Assembly (NCBI RefSeq): GCF_008704495.1
Contig: NZ_CP023699.1
Span: 2,976,001 to 3,040,000, forward strand
Direction: 5' to 3'
Source: Streptomyces kanamyceticus
GTDB taxonomy: Bacteria; Actinomycetota; Actinomycetes; Streptomycetales; Streptomycetaceae
Length of the DNA stretch: 64,000 nt
Within the stretch, counting starts at the first letter, position 1, and every line of letters starts with the position of its first letter. Below are positions 33,790 through 43,474 of the stretch, piece after piece. Both the position numbers and the translations under genes were made by a program. The notes beneath the pieces were generated by a model, which was not told the origin of the DNA, did no database searches, and saw only the letters and a list, made by a program, of their open reading frames with translations.

Positions 33790-34626
33790 TCAGATGCCGA
33801 CCTTGATGCGCGAGAAGCGCTTCAGGGTGACACCGGCCTCGGCGAGAACCTTCTCGACCGACTTCTTGTTGTCCAGCGCGTACGGCTGACCGAGGAGGGT
33901 GGCCTCCTTGAAGAAGCCGTTGACGCGACCCTCGACGATCTTCGGCAGCGCGGCCTCGGGCTTGCCCTCGGCGCGGGTGGTCTCCTCGGCGACGCGGCGC
34001 TCGGACTCGACGACCTCGGCCGGGACGTCCTCGCGGGAGAGGTACTTCGGCGCGAAGGCGGCGATGTGCTGCGCGACGCCCTTGGCGACGGCGGCGTCGG
34101 CCTTGTCCAGCTCGACGAGGACACCGATCTGCGGGGGCAGGTCGGGCATCGTGCGGTGCATGTACGCGGTGACGTAGGCGCCGGAGAACTGCGCGAAGCG
34201 GTCCAGGACGATCTTCTCGCCGAGGTTGGCGTTGGCCTCGTCGACGTACGCCTGGACGGTCTTGCCGGCCTCGATCTCGGACGCGAGCAGCGCCTCGATG
34301 TCGGCCGGGGAGGTCTTGGCGACGTGGGCGGCGAGGTTGTTCGCGACGGCCTGGAACTTCTCGCCCTTGGCGACGAAGTCCGTCTCGCACTTCAGCTCGA
34401 CGATGACACCGGAGGTGTTGTCGTCGGCGATGAGGGAGACCACGGCGCCGTTCTCGGCGGAGCGGCCCTCGCGCTTGGCGACGCCCTTCTGGCCCTTGAT
34501 GCGCAGGGCCTCGACGGCCTTGTCGACATCGCCGTCGGCCTCGTCCAGCGCCTTCTTGCAGTCCATCATGCCGGCGCCCGTGAGCTCACGGAGCTTCTTG
34601 ACGTCAGCGGCGGTGTAGTTCGCCAT
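33790..34626 (-). CDS. tsf: Translation elongation factor Ts
   Basis: 278-residue EF-Ts, the GDP/GTP exchange factor of EF-Tu. N-terminal module [20 protein letters not shown] and the following [11 protein letters not shown] in the core are signature sequences. The C-terminal segment ends with [10 protein letters not shown]. Length is normal for actinobacteria. Downstream of rpsB by 102 bp, with a strong hairpin in between that may reduce readthrough and set the tsf/rpsB ratio. Confidence 0.97.
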   Translation of the reverse strand: MANYTAADVKKLRELTGAGMMDCKKALDEADGDVDKAVEALRIKGQKGVAKREGRSAENGAVVSLIADDNTSGVIVELKCETDFVAKGEKFQAVANNLAAHVAKTSPADIEALLASEIEAGKTVQAYVDEANANLGEKIVLDRFAQFSGAYVTAYMHRTMPDLPPQIGVLVELDKADAAVAKGVAQHIAAFAPKYLSREDVPAEVVESERRVAEETTRAEGKPEAALPKIVEGRVNGFFKEATLLGQPYALDNKKSVEKVLAEAGVTLKRFSRIKVGI

Positions 34627-34678
34627 GATCGAAAATTCTCTCTCGAAGTCTGAAAGATCTACGAAGGTCTACGGGTGA

Positions 34679-34707
34679 ACGGCGGGGGCCGATCGGGCCC
34701 CCGCCGT
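34679..34707 (-). terminator. rpsB-tsf intergenic attenuator hairpin
   Basis: ACGGCGGGGGCC (34679-34690) pairs perfectly with GGCCCCCGCCGT (34696-34707) over a 5-nt loop. Located 21 bp after the rpsB stop and ~50 bp before tsf, it is a likely partial terminator. Confidence 0.7.
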
Positions 34708-34728
34708 CAACTACCGAACCTGTGAGGG

Positions 34729-35667
34729 TCAGGCCTGCTCGGCGTCCGCGGCCGGAGCCTCGGCGGCGGGCGCCTCGGCGACAGGGGCCTCGGCGACGGG
34801 CGCCTCGGCGGCGTCCGCGGCCGGCTTGTCCTCGGCCTTGGCCTCGTCGGCCTTGGCGTCGTCAGCCTTGGGGGCCTCGTCGGCCTTCTTCTCACCCTCG
34901 AGCAGGTCGCGCTCCCACTCGGCGAGCGGCTCGCCCTGGGCCTTCTCGCCCGGCTTCGAGTCACCGGTGGCCACGCCGGAACGGGCGATGAGGCCCTCGG
35001 CGACGGCGTCGGCGATCACGCGGGTGAGCAGGGTGACGGAGCGGATCGCGTCGTCGTTGCCCGGGATCTTGTAGTCGACCTCGTCGGGGTCGCAGTTGGT
35101 GTCGAGGATGGCGACGACCGGGATGTTGAGCTTCCGGGCCTCACCGACCGCGATGTGCTCCTTCTTGGTGTCCACGATCCAGACGGCGCTGGGCACCTTG
35201 GACATCTCGCGGATACCACCGAGGGTCTTCTCCAGCTTGGCCTTCTCGCGCGAGAGCACGAGAAGCTCCTTCTTGGTGAGACCGGAAGCGGCGACGTCCT
35301 CGAAGTCGATCTGCTCGAGCTCCTTGAGGCGCTGCAGACGCTTGTAGACGGTCGAGAAGTTGGTGAGCATGCCGCCCAGCCAGCGCTGGTTCACGTAGGG
35401 CATGCCGACGCGGGTCGCCTGCTCGGCGATCGCCTCCTGCGCCTGCTTCTTCGTGCCGACGAACATGACCGTGCCGCCGTGGGCGACGGTCTCCTTGACG
35501 AACTCGTAGGCGCGGTCGATGTACGACAGCGACTGGAGCAGGTCGATGATGTAGATGCCGTTGCGCTCGGTGAAGATGAAGCGCTTCATCTTCGGGTTCC
35601 AGCGACGGGTCTGGTGACCGAAGTGGACGCCGCTTTCCAGCAGCTCCCGCATCGTGACGACGGCCAT
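34729..35667 (-). CDS. rpsB: 30S ribosomal protein S2
   Basis: 312-residue ribosomal protein S2. The N-terminus [22 protein letters not shown] and internal [15 protein letters not shown] are diagnostic. Residues ~245-312 are an extra acidic, Ala/Glu/Pro-rich tail (repeats like APVAE), longer than in most bacteria but usual in Streptomyces. ATG at 35667 follows AAGGAG. First gene of the rpsB-tsf-pyrH-frr-cdsA series; its promoter must lie in the 402-bp gap upstream. Confidence 0.97.
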   Translation of the reverse strand: MAVVTMRELLESGVHFGHQTRRWNPKMKRFIFTERNGIYIIDLLQSLSYIDRAYEFVKETVAHGGTVMFVGTKKQAQEAIAEQATRVGMPYVNQRWLGGMLTNFSTVYKRLQRLKELEQIDFEDVAASGLTKKELLVLSREKAKLEKTLGGIREMSKVPSAVWIVDTKKEHIAVGEARKLNIPVVAILDTNCDPDEVDYKIPGNDDAIRSVTLLTRVIADAVAEGLIARSGVATGDSKPGEKAQGEPLAEWERDLLEGEKKADEAPKADDAKADEAKAEDKPAADAAEAPVAEAPVAEAPAAEAPAADAEQA

Positions 35668-35925
35668 GGCCGTACTCCTTGGTGTTCTCGGTTGCCGCGT
35701 CCGCCGGATGGCGGTCGCGCCTGACGCCCGCTTTGCGCCTTGCCACTAGGGACCGAGGGGCGCTGACACCGGCTTTTTCATGGCCAGATGTCGGGGCGTG
35801 CGAAGTCGACCCGGTGACCCGGATCGCCACAAGAAGTGTACGGGACCCGCGAGGCGGCGGGTGACGCCACTGCCCCTGACCTCCCGAGCCCTCTTCCTGA
35901 CCGGCCGAGCTCCGCCGCGCGGGCC

Positions 35926-36005
35926 TCCACGACCGGGTGACGCGGCTTGTCCACGACCGGGTGACATGTCTGTCCACGACCGGGTGACACGGCTGTCCAC
36001 AACCG
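35926..36005. repeat. Four phased TCCACGACCGGGTGAC repeats upstream of rpsB
   Basis: TCCACGACCGGGTGAC begins at 35926, 35950 and 35973, and a diverged copy TCCACAACCGGCCGG begins at 35996; the period is 24, 23, 23 bp. Copies 2-4 are preceded by TTG or CTG, giving TTGTCCACG, CTGTCCACG and CTGTCCACA, close to the Streptomyces DnaA box TTGTCCACA. The array fills the 402-bp rpsB/LytM-like gap 65-145 bp before the plus-strand gene; apart from it I see only the rpsB leader there. Confidence 0.7.
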
Positions 36006-36069
36006 GCCGGTAATCCCCAGATCCGGACCAAGATCCCCACGGCGCGGCCCGGCACGGAACGCTTCTCGC

Positions 36070-36618
36070 ATGGCTCTCACGCACCTGGAACTGCTGCTGC
36101 CCACGCTGGCGGCCCTGCTCGCGACCTTCCTGCCCCAGCCCGCCGCCCCACCGGCCGCCCCGACGCCGCAAGCCACGACCTGGCCGGTGGGCGCCCGCCC
36201 CGCGGTCGTACGGGGCTGGGACCCCCCGGCGACGGACTACACAGCGGGCCACCGCGGCGTGGACCTCTCCGCCCCCGCGGGCACCCCGGTGCGCGCGGTC
36301 GCCGCGGGCCGGATCTCCTTCGCGGGCCGCGTGGCGGGCCGGGGCGTGGTCTCGGTGGAACTGGACGGCACGGGGGATCCGCCTCTGCGCACCACCTACG
36401 AACCGGTGCGGGCGACCCTGAAGAAGGGCGCCGAGGTCACCCCGGGCGACACGGTGGGCGTCCTGGAGGCGCCGACGGGCCACTGCCCCGGCAGCTGCCT
36501 CCACTGGGGCCTGCTCCGGTCCGAGACCTACCTCAACCCGCTGACCTTGCTGCCCCCGTGGCTCCTGCGCCGGGGCCCGTCACGGCTCCTGCCCATGACG
36601 GGAGCACCCCCGTGGTGA
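36070..36618 (+). CDS. LytM/M23-domain protein with degenerate active site
   Basis: 182-residue exported protein: an N-terminal hydrophobic segment (residues 5-22) then a Pro/Ala linker and an M23 (LytM) fold from ~residue 45. The first zinc motif HxxxD is intact in GHRGVDLSA. The catalytic His normally in the Y-A-H-L segment is absent (TTYEPV), and the C-terminal HxH reads C-L-H in GSCLHWGL. It may therefore bind peptidoglycan or activate other hydrolases, as degenerate LytM proteins do, rather than cut. ATG at 36070 has only a weak ribosome binding site. It stands divergent from rpsB and convergent with a TetR gene. Confidence 0.82.
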   Translation: MALTHLELLLPTLAALLATFLPQPAAPPAAPTPQATTWPVGARPAVVRGWDPPATDYTAGHRGVDLSAPAGTPVRAVAAGRISFAGRVAGRGVVSVELDGTGDPPLRTTYEPVRATLKKGAEVTPGDTVGVLEAPTGHCPGSCLHWGLLRSETYLNPLTLLPPWLLRRGPSRLLPMTGAPPW

Positions 36619-36650
36619 GACGAGGGCGGGACACCCCCGCGGTGAGGGCC

Positions 36651-37232
36651 TCAGCCCCGCACGCCCCGCAGCGCCATGGCGACGGCCGCCTCGGTGATGG
36701 CGGTCGGATCCTCCGCCGCGCCGAGCTCGATCCGCCGCACCGCCGCGTCCACGACGCCCTGCAGCAGCATCGCCGCGAGCCGGGGCTGCTCGTGCCCCAG
36801 CGTCTCGAGCGCCTCGACGATCATCGCGATGAGCCCGCCGTGCGCGGCGCGGATCTTCTCCCTGGCACCGGCGTCGAGCTCGCTGGCGGAGATGGCCACA
36901 ACCGCGCGGTGGCGCCGGTCACCGACCAGGGCCAGCTGCCGGCGCACGTACGCCTCGACCTTGCCCTCGGCCGATTCCGCCCCCTCCATCGCCGCGGAGA
37001 CCTCCGCGGCCCAGACGGGGAAGTCGACCTCGCACAGCTCTTCCACCACGGCGGCCCGTGACCGGAAGTACTCGTAGACGGACGACCGGGCGAGCCCGGT
37101 GCGCTCGGCGAGTGCGGGGAAGGTCAGCGCCTCCGTACCGCCTTCGGACAGCAGGGATCGCGCAGCGTCCAGCAGGGCGCCGCGCTGCATCGACCGGTGC
37201 TCGGCCACAGAGGCCGCTCGAATCCTTGGCAC
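36651..37232 (-). CDS. TetR/AcrR family transcriptional regulator
   Basis: 193-residue regulator. The N-terminal helix-turn-helix (GALLDAARSLLSEGGTEALTF and GLARSSVYEYFRSRAAVVEEL) is of TetR type; the C-terminal ~120 residues form a helical ligand-binding domain without assigned ligand. The GTG at 37232 follows GTGGAGC. The gene lies between the LytM-like gene (convergent) and whiG (same strand, 81 bp upstream), so it may be read from the whiG side. Targets are unknown. Confidence 0.9.
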   Translation of the reverse strand: MPRIRAASVAEHRSMQRGALLDAARSLLSEGGTEALTFPALAERTGLARSSVYEYFRSRAAVVEELCEVDFPVWAAEVSAAMEGAESAEGKVEAYVRRQLALVGDRRHRAVVAISASELDAGAREKIRAAHGGLIAMIVEALETLGHEQPRLAAMLLQGVVDAAVRRIELGAAEDPTAITEAAVAMALRGVRG

Positions 37233-37313
37233 AGCTCCACTTTACGGACGGGACGCCCCGCGCGGGAGTGACTCCCCGCTCACACCGCTGGGGCAGGGAC
37301 GATTCAGCGCCCC

Positions 37314-38156
37314 TCAGCGCCCGAAACTCGCCAGCTTCGCCCGCAGCTGCAGCACGGACTTCGTGTGGATCTGGCTCACCCGGCTCTCGGTCACGCCGAG
37401 CACGTTGCCGATCTCGGCGAGCGTGAGCCCTTCGTAGTAGTAGAGCGTCACGACGGTCTTCTCGCGCTCCGGCAGCGTGTTGATCGCCCGCGCGAGCAGC
37501 CTGCGCAGCTCCCGGTCCTCCGCGACCTCGACGGGGTTGTCGGCCGCGTGGTCCTCAAGGGTGTCCATGAGGCTGAGGCGGTCACCGCCGTCCCCTCCGG
37601 CGTGCAGCAACTCCTCCAGCGCCACCACGTTCGCCAGCGACAACTGGCTGAAAACGGCGTGCAGTTCCTCCAGCGCGATCCCCATCTCCGAGGCGACCTC
37701 GCTCTCCGACGGCGTCCTGCGGAGCTGGGCCTCCAGCGTGGCGTAGGCCCGCTCCACGTTGCGCGCCTTCTGCCGCACGGAGCGCGGGATCCAGTCGAGC
37801 GCCCGCAGTTCGTCGATCATCGCCCCGCGAATGCGGGTGATCGCGTACGTCTCGAACTTGATGGACCGCTCGATGTCGAACTTCTCGATGGCGTCGATCA
37901 GACCGAACACCCCGGACGAGACGAAGTCGGCCTGCTCCACATTGGGCGGCAGCCCCACGCTCACCCGCCCCGCGACGTACTTCACCAGCGGCGAGTAGTG
38001 CAGGATCAGCTGCTCCCGCAGCCGCCCGTCCCCGGTCTCCTTGTACGACCGCCACAACTCGTCCAGCGACGAGGGCGCGGGGGGCCGCTCCCGCTCCCCG
38101 CTACGGGCGGCGGGGGGAACCGCCGCCCGGTCGGACCCTGAGGTGTGCTGGGGCAT
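37314..38156 (-). CDS. whiG: RNA polymerase sigma factor WhiG (sporulation, FliA-type)
   Basis: 280-residue sigma-28-family factor, the early sporulation sigma factor of Streptomyces aerial hyphae. Region 2 has [38 protein letters not shown] and [18 protein letters not shown]; region 4 has [23 protein letters not shown] and [16 protein letters not shown]. The near-identity in recognised segments to WhiG, plus its length, make the assignment firm. ATG at 38156 follows AAGGCG. Its activity in the family is held by the anti-sigma factor RsiG with c-di-GMP. The 344-bp upstream gap to dprA is expected to hold the promoter. Confidence 0.96.
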   Translation of the reverse strand: MPQHTSGSDRAAVPPAARSGERERPPAPSSLDELWRSYKETGDGRLREQLILHYSPLVKYVAGRVSVGLPPNVEQADFVSSGVFGLIDAIEKFDIERSIKFETYAITRIRGAMIDELRALDWIPRSVRQKARNVERAYATLEAQLRRTPSESEVASEMGIALEELHAVFSQLSLANVVALEELLHAGGDGGDRLSLMDTLEDHAADNPVEVAEDRELRRLLARAINTLPEREKTVVTLYYYEGLTLAEIGNVLGVTESRVSQIHTKSVLQLRAKLASFGR

Positions 38157-38500
38157 TCGTCGCCTTGAGCCGTTCTGCCGTGAACTGTTGAGGTCGCGTG
38201 GGTCGGTGAGGTCGCTCGGCCCGACGGACTCGCCGGTGCCGCTCGCTCCGGTGCGGTGGAGATCTTGCGTGGAATGAATGAGGTTGTCCGTCTGGTCGCC
38301 TGTACGCGTCGGAATCCTTGTGAGCGTAGCGTGACTGAAGTGTCGCAGTGTGCGAAGGCTATGGGATCCTGAGTGCGCAGATACGTTCCGCTGGGTGCAC
38401 CAAGGAGTCGATTCCGTCGCCCTGAGTGACGGATCCGAAGTATCAACTGCCCGATTTCCCAAGGTCGTCGGGTGCCGTCCATCCGGCGGAACACGCTCGG
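38157..38500 (-). promoter_or_regulatory. whiG upstream region (344 bp), candidate BldD-type site at 38319-38335
   Basis: No gene is visible here. The minus strand contains AGTCACGCTACGCTCACA (complement of 38319-38336), two TCAC/CTCA half-sites resembling BldD-binding sequences; whiG is a known BldD target in S. coelicolor. The match to the palindromic consensus is partial (one good half), so this is a suggestion. No clear -35/-10 pair could be chosen. Confidence 0.35.
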
Positions 38501-39661
38501 TCACGATTCACCTCCAGCGGTGGAGACGGACAGAAACGCCTGGCGTGTCAACTGCCAGCCGTCGCCGTGTCGTTCGACGAACCCGAGAGAGCGAAGCTCG
38601 TACAGTCGGCTTACGGCGTCGTCCGTCGTCGTGCCCGCGTCGCGCGCGATGTCCCGCGCCCGAGCGCACCCCCGCCCTGGCAGCGCGGCCAGGACACGGG
38701 CCGCTCCCGGGGCGAGCAGGTCTCGCGGGACGACGGGGCCCCGCCGCTCCGGCGCGAGCTCACCCATGTCCCCGACCAGCTCGACGACTTCCGCGGCATC
38801 GGTCACGAGGACGCCGTCCCCCCGCAGCAGTTCGTGCACCCCCGCGGAGAGGCCGCTGGTCGCGGGCCCCGGCACCCCCATCGTGAAGCGCCCCAACTCC
38901 TGGGCACCGCGCGCCGTGACCAGCGCACCACTGCGGTAGGCGGCCTCGACCACCACCGTGCCCCGGGTCAGCGCGGCGATCACCCTGTTCCGCAGGATGA
39001 ACCGGCTCGGCGTCGGATGATCACCCGGCGGCAACTCCCCGACCACGAGCCCCTGTTCCGCGATCCGCCCGAGCAACTGGGCGTGTCCGCGCGGATAGGT
39101 CCTGTCCACCCCGCACGCGAGCACCGCCACGGTGGCCCCACCGGCGCCGAGGGCTCCCCGGTGCGCCGCGCCGTCCACGCCGTACGCCCCACCGGACACC
39201 ACGACCCAGCCGCGCTCCGCGAGCCCCGCGGCGAGCCCGGCCGCCATGTGCGCGCCGTACTCCGTGCAGGCCCTCGCGCCCACGACGGCCACCGACCGCA
39301 GCGCCCATATCCGCAGGGAGGGCCGCCCGCGCACCCAGAGCCCGATCGGTCGCGCATCCCCCAGGTCGTCCAGCGGCACCGGCCACTCCGCGTCCCCGGG
39401 GACCACGAAGCGCGCCCCGACGTCCCGCGCCGACTCGAGGTCCCGCGCGGGCCGGACCTTGGCGGCCCGCGCGCCAAGACCTGCCCATCTGCGTCCTGTC
39501 ACGCCGGAGAACCGCTCCTCCCCCGCGCTGATCCGGCGCAGCACCTCGACGGCACCCGCCTCGCGAAGCCACCGCCCGCCCACGGCGTCCCCCGGTTCGA
39601 GCACCCGCGTCAGCGCGACCCGTGCGAGCCGCTCCTCGTCCGGCGCGGATCCACCGGTCAC
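38501..39661 (-). CDS. dprA: DNA-processing protein DprA
   Basis: 386-residue DprA (Smf) protein that binds single-stranded DNA and loads RecA in natural transformation; in Streptomyces its role is unclear. The Rossmann core has [44 protein letters not shown] and [13 protein letters not shown], and the C-terminal winged-helix (DprA_WH) ends the protein. The GTG at 39661 overlaps the ComM-like gene's stop (GTGA), showing coupling; reading further upstream would run inside that gene. It is part of the yraN-comM-dprA-whiG neighbourhood. Confidence 0.93.
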   Translation of the reverse strand: MTGGSAPDEERLARVALTRVLEPGDAVGGRWLREAGAVEVLRRISAGEERFSGVTGRRWAGLGARAAKVRPARDLESARDVGARFVVPGDAEWPVPLDDLGDARPIGLWVRGRPSLRIWALRSVAVVGARACTEYGAHMAAGLAAGLAERGWVVVSGGAYGVDGAAHRGALGAGGATVAVLACGVDRTYPRGHAQLLGRIAEQGLVVGELPPGDHPTPSRFILRNRVIAALTRGTVVVEAAYRSGALVTARGAQELGRFTMGVPGPATSGLSAGVHELLRGDGVLVTDAAEVVELVGDMGELAPERRGPVVPRDLLAPGAARVLAALPGRGCARARDIARDAGTTTDDAVSRLYELRSLGFVERHGDGWQLTRQAFLSVSTAGGES

Positions 39662-41277
39662 GCCCCCGACCCGATCGCCATCGGCACGCCCCGCGCGATG
39701 CCGGTACGCAGCTGCAGCGCCAGGGCCACGTCGTGCACGCCGGGCCGGTCGCGCCCCGCGAGATCCGCGACGGTCCACGCGACCCGCAGCACCCGGTCGA
39801 GCCCGCGGGCGGTCAGGAAGCCGCGCTCCAGGTCGAGCTCGGCCGCGTCCAGGGCGCCGGGCTCGGCGGGCCAGCGGGTGCGCAGCGCGTGTCCGGGGAC
39901 CTCGCTGTTCGTCCGCCAGCCCGTACCGGCCAGCCTGGCGGCCGCTCTCTCGCGCGCGGTGCGCACCCGGTCGGCCACGGTGCGCGTGGAGTCTCCCGCG
40001 ATGCCGTGCCCCGCCAGCTCGGACCGGGTGACAGGCTCCACCTCCACCTTCAGATCGACCCGGTCGAGCAGTGGACCGGAGAGCCGCCCCTGGTATCGGC
40101 GGACGACGGAGGCGCTGCACTCGCAGCCGTCCCCCAGGAGCGTGTGCCGACCGCAGGGGCAGGGGTTGGCCGCGAGCACCATCAGGAATCGGGCGGGCAG
40201 CCGCACCACCCCGGCGCTTCGGGCGATCACCACATGACCGGATTCGAGGGGCTGGCGCAGGGAGTCCAGGGACTGGCTGCTGAACTCCGGTGCCTCGTCC
40301 AGAAAGAGCACGCCGCGATGAGCCAGCGAAACGGCCCCCGGCCGCGCGATCCCCTTCCCGCCGCCCACGAGCGACTGCATCGTCGCCGAGTGGTGCGGCG
40401 CGCAGTACGGCGCGACGTCCACCAGCGGTCTGCCGGGCGGCAGCATGCCCGCCACCGAGTGCACCGCCGTGACCTCGAGCGACTCCTCACGGGAGAGCCG
40501 GGGCAGGATCGCGGGCAGCCGCTCCGCGAGCATCGTCTTGCCCGCTCCCGGCGGCCCCTGCAGAAAGAGGTGGTGCGCCCCTGCGGCGGCCACCTCCAAG
40601 GCGGTCCGTGCCGCCGTCTGTCCCACGACCTCGGTCAGGTCCAGCGCGTGGGCGTCGTCCGAGGCGCCGCTCAGTCCCGTGCCCATGCCCGTTCCCGGCA
40701 CGCAGAGGCCCGCGAGCATCGGGTCGGGCCGCCCCGGCTCCACCGGTTCCTCCTCGGGCACCGGCTCGTCGGTGAGGACGGCGATGAGCTGCCGCAGACT
40801 GCGTACGCCGAGGACCGAGATGCCGGGCACGAGCGAGGCTTCGGCCGCCGTGCACTCGGGGACGACGACCTGTTCGTACCCCGCGTCGGCCGCCGCGAGG
40901 ACCGCGGGCAGCACGCCGCGCACCGGCCGCACCCGCCCGTCCAGGCCCAGCTCCCCGATCATGACGATGTCGGCGAGCACGCGCGGGTCGATCCGCTCCG
41001 CGGCCCCGAGCACGGCACAGGCGACCGCGAGATCGAATCCGCTGCCGCCCTTGGGCACCGACGCCGGGCTCAGTCCCACCGTGAGCTTCTTCTGGGGCCA
41101 CTCACCGCCCGAATTGACCACGGCCGCCCTGACCCGGTCGCGACTCTCACTCAGGCTCTTGTCCGGCAGCCCCACCAGTGTGAAGGCGGCGACGCCGGGC
41201 TCCAGATCGGCCTGCACCTCGACGACCACGCCCTCGACGCCGACCAGGGCCACGGAACACGTACGCGCGAATCCCAT
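39658..41277 (-). CDS. YifB/ComM-family Mg-chelatase-like AAA ATPase
   Basis: 539-residue AAA+ ATPase of the ComM family; ComM promotes branch migration during natural transformation in other bacteria. The N-terminal ChlI-like domain (residues 1-170; VALVGVEGVVVEVQADLE, VGLPDKSLSESRDRV) precedes the ATPase with Walker A GPPGAGKTMLAERLP, Walker B HRGVLFLDEAPEF and a C-terminal Mg-chelatase subdomain. A zinc-like C-x-C-G-x-H and CECSASVVRRY segment is present. Its ATG overlaps the yraN stop (TGATG) and its stop overlaps dprA (GTGA), forming a tightly coupled three-gene unit. Confidence 0.93.
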   Translation of the reverse strand: MGFARTCSVALVGVEGVVVEVQADLEPGVAAFTLVGLPDKSLSESRDRVRAAVVNSGGEWPQKKLTVGLSPASVPKGGSGFDLAVACAVLGAAERIDPRVLADIVMIGELGLDGRVRPVRGVLPAVLAAADAGYEQVVVPECTAAEASLVPGISVLGVRSLRQLIAVLTDEPVPEEEPVEPGRPDPMLAGLCVPGTGMGTGLSGASDDAHALDLTEVVGQTAARTALEVAAAGAHHLFLQGPPGAGKTMLAERLPAILPRLSREESLEVTAVHSVAGMLPPGRPLVDVAPYCAPHHSATMQSLVGGGKGIARPGAVSLAHRGVLFLDEAPEFSSQSLDSLRQPLESGHVVIARSAGVVRLPARFLMVLAANPCPCGRHTLLGDGCECSASVVRRYQGRLSGPLLDRVDLKVEVEPVTRSELAGHGIAGDSTRTVADRVRTARERAAARLAGTGWRTNSEVPGHALRTRWPAEPGALDAAELDLERGFLTARGLDRVLRVAWTVADLAGRDRPGVHDVALALQLRTGIARGVPMAIGSGA

Positions 41278-41651
41278 CAGGCCACCCCCCGCGCATGCTC
41301 GACGAGGGGAGCGCCGCGCCGGGGGAGCAGCACGCCGACCAGGTCGATGCGGACGCCGCCGGGTGGTGGGCCGCCGCGTTCCTCGATCCAGTGCTCGGCG
41401 AGCCGCCTGAGCCGGGCCGCCTTGACCGGGCTCACGGCCGCCATCGGATATTCGAAGGGCGTGCCCGCGAGGCCCGCCCTGCGCGTCTTGACCTCGCAGA
41501 CGACGAGGGCCTCGCCGTCCATCGCCACGATGTCGATCTCACCGATTCGGCCCGCGCGCCAGTTGCGCTCCAGAACCGTCATGCCGGACTCGACCAGCCG
41601 CCGCGCGGCCAGTTCTTCGCCGTACTTTCCGAGTGCTCCTCGTGCGTTCAT
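41277..41651 (-). CDS. YraN (UPF0102) family putative nuclease
   Basis: 124-residue YraN protein with a Holliday-junction-resolvase-like fold. Family motifs [30 protein letters not shown] and [11 protein letters not shown] supply the acidic catalytic E, D and the E-V-K. ATG at 41651 follows GGAGGTGGTG, giving the normal length. It is the first gene of the yraN-comM-dprA unit, so it probably acts in DNA metabolism with these, although this is not shown experimentally for the family here. Confidence 0.9.
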   Translation of the reverse strand: MNARGALGKYGEELAARRLVESGMTVLERNWRAGRIGEIDIVAMDGEALVVCEVKTRRAGLAGTPFEYPMAAVSPVKAARLRRLAEHWIEERGGPPPGGVRIDLVGVLLPRRGAPLVEHARGVA

Positions 41652-41757
41652 GTGGGCACCACCTCCGGCACCCACCGTCACGGATCAGCCCGCACCTATT
41701 GGATCTTGGTGCATTACTCGCCGGTTGTGGAAAACTCCGCCACCCCGGCGAGTGAAC

Positions 41758-42066
41758 TCAGCCTCCCGGCAGCTCGAGATCGCTCTTGTTGAGCTCCTCG
41801 ATGTTCACGTCCTTGAACGTGAGTACCCTGACCTGCTTCACGAACCGGGCGGGCCTGTACATGTCCCACACCCAGGCATCCGCCATGGATACCTCGAAGA
41901 AAACCTCACCCTGGACCGAGTGCACCTGCATCTCGTAGTCGTTGGTGAGGTAGAAGCGCCGTTCGGTCTCGATCACATATTTGAACAGACCGACGACATC
42001 GCGGTACTCCCGGTAGAGCTTCAGCTCCATCTCGGTCTCGTACTTCTCGAGGTCCTCGGCGCTCAT
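41758..42066 (-). CDS. DUF2469 family protein
   Basis: 102-residue acidic protein of a family restricted mostly to actinobacteria: MSAEDLEKYETEMELKLYREY opens it and the core has VIETERRFYLTNDYEM. No catalytic motif is known. It is 55 bp downstream of the NUDIX gene and about 107 bp upstream of yraN on the same strand, consistent with an operon starting at sipZ (sipZ-nudix-DUF2469). Function unknown. Confidence 0.9.
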   Translation of the reverse strand: MSAEDLEKYETEMELKLYREYRDVVGLFKYVIETERRFYLTNDYEMQVHSVQGEVFFEVSMADAWVWDMYRPARFVKQVRVLTFKDVNIEELNKSDLELPGG

Positions 42067-42121
42067 GGCATGTTCCCCTTCAGCCGTGCGTCCCCCTATT
42101 GTGCGTCAGCCCCGCGAGCCC

Positions 42122-42649
42122 CTACACGATTTCCGTGTCGAGGATCTCGGGCCTCTTCGGGGGCCCCTCGTCGAGCAGTCTGCGAAGCAGCTCGGCGAGC
42201 CTGGTCGGATACACCGTCTCATGAGCCTCGGTCAGTTCCCGGCACGACCACCAACGTGCTCCGGCGACACTGCGTCGTTCCAGCTCCGTCAGCCCTTCGG
42301 GAGCTGTCGCCGTCTGTGACGTACGCGCCAGGAAGTACCACTCGTCCTGGTCCCAGCGCCGCCCGTCGAACGGGAAGGAGCAGATCCGCTGCCACAGGAC
42401 GGGGCCGAGCTCGACGTCCGTGACGCCCGTCTCTTCGCGCAGCTCACGCAGGGCCGCCTGCTCGTGCGTCTCGTCGCCCTCCAGACCGCCGCCCGGCGTG
42501 AACCACCAGTCGTCGGCCGGATCCGCGGGCTCGTAGCCGTGCAGCAGCAGGATGCGGTCGTCGGGATCGAGCAGCACCACCCTGGCGACCCTGCGCAGCG
42601 GCCGCCCGGATTCGGAGGTCGTAGACGACCCGGTCTCCTCAGCTCGCAC
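42122..42649 (-). CDS. NUDIX hydrolase
   Basis: 175-residue NUDIX hydrolase. The Nudix box GGGLEGDETHEQAALRELREETG matches Gx5Ex7REUxEExGU fully (residues ~52-74). It would hydrolyse a nucleoside-diphosphate-linked substrate. GTG at 42649 overlaps the end of sipZ by 11 bp, indicating coupling. An association of a mutT-like gene with sipZ is known from S. lividans. The specific substrate is not predictable. Confidence 0.92.
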   Translation of the reverse strand: MRAEETGSSTTSESGRPLRRVARVVLLDPDDRILLLHGYEPADPADDWWFTPGGGLEGDETHEQAALRELREETGVTDVELGPVLWQRICSFPFDGRRWDQDEWYFLARTSQTATAPEGLTELERRSVAGARWWSCRELTEAHETVYPTRLAELLRRLLDEGPPKRPEILDTEIV

Positions 42650-43394
42650 CGGTCACCGCCCTCGTACGGCTCGCCTCGCGCCTGCGGCCGAGCCGCTTGG
42701 CCACCGGACCGTACGCGGCGCCGCCCAGGACGAGCACCACGCCGACCACCACCGCGGCCAGCACCATCCGCAGCGGGCCCGGCTCGGAGATGCCGCCCGG
42801 CATCTGCGCGAAGCCGTCCGGACGTTCGAGCATCCCGAACTTGCCCATCGGCCAGGCCACCGCGTCGACCCGTGCCTTCACCGCGTCGCGCGGCACGGAG
42901 CCATGGTCGCTGTCGCCCAGGTGCACGCTGGAGTCCAGGGAGCCGCTGCGCTCGTCGCCGAGCAGGAAGAGGCGGCCCTTGGGCACGGTCGTGGTGGGGA
43001 TGCCGGTCGCGGAAGCGCCCGTGCCGTCGGGGAGATACGGTTCTGCGACTTCTTTGCCGTTGACGGTCAGCTTGCCGTCCTCGCAACAGGCGATCCGGTC
43101 GCCGCCCACTCCGACCACGCGCTTGACCATCGGCAGGTCGCCCCAGGTCGACTGCTTGAAGACGACGACGTCACCGCGGCGCACGTCGTCGCCGTCGATC
43201 CGCTGGGCGAGGACCCGGTCGCCGGATCCGATGGTCGGCGTCATGGATCCGGTGGGGACGGTGTACGGCTGGTACAGGACGGCGCCCCAGACGAAACCAC
43301 CGAGGAAGAGCACACAGCCGAGGGCCACGGCGACACCCGACAGCACGCTGCCGAGCCGTCCGTGACCCTCGTCCGTACGACGTGTCCTGCTCAT
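42639..43394 (-). CDS. sipZ: Type I signal peptidase, SipZ position
   Basis: 251-residue signal peptidase I that removes signal peptides at the outer face of the membrane. A helix at residues 20-40 anchors it; the catalytic serine is Ser50 in TVPTGSMTP and the general-base lysine is in MVKRVVGVGGDRI. GDERSGSLDSSVH is box E-like. A second helix near the C-terminus (~218-238) makes it a two-anchor enzyme. ATG at 43394 is the start. It is the last of four consecutive signal peptidase genes (W-X-Y-Z) and leads into the NUDIX gene. Confidence 0.94.
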   Translation of the reverse strand: MSRTRRTDEGHGRLGSVLSGVAVALGCVLFLGGFVWGAVLYQPYTVPTGSMTPTIGSGDRVLAQRIDGDDVRRGDVVVFKQSTWGDLPMVKRVVGVGGDRIACCEDGKLTVNGKEVAEPYLPDGTGASATGIPTTTVPKGRLFLLGDERSGSLDSSVHLGDSDHGSVPRDAVKARVDAVAWPMGKFGMLERPDGFAQMPGGISEPGPLRMVLAAVVVGVVLVLGGAAYGPVAKRLGRRREASRTRAVTGAS

Positions 43395-43474
43395 CCCGGT
43401 GCTCCCCCGTCTCGGAGACGACCCCGCCGTCCGTACCCACGGACGGCGGAAGATCGGCGATCTGGGACGGCACC

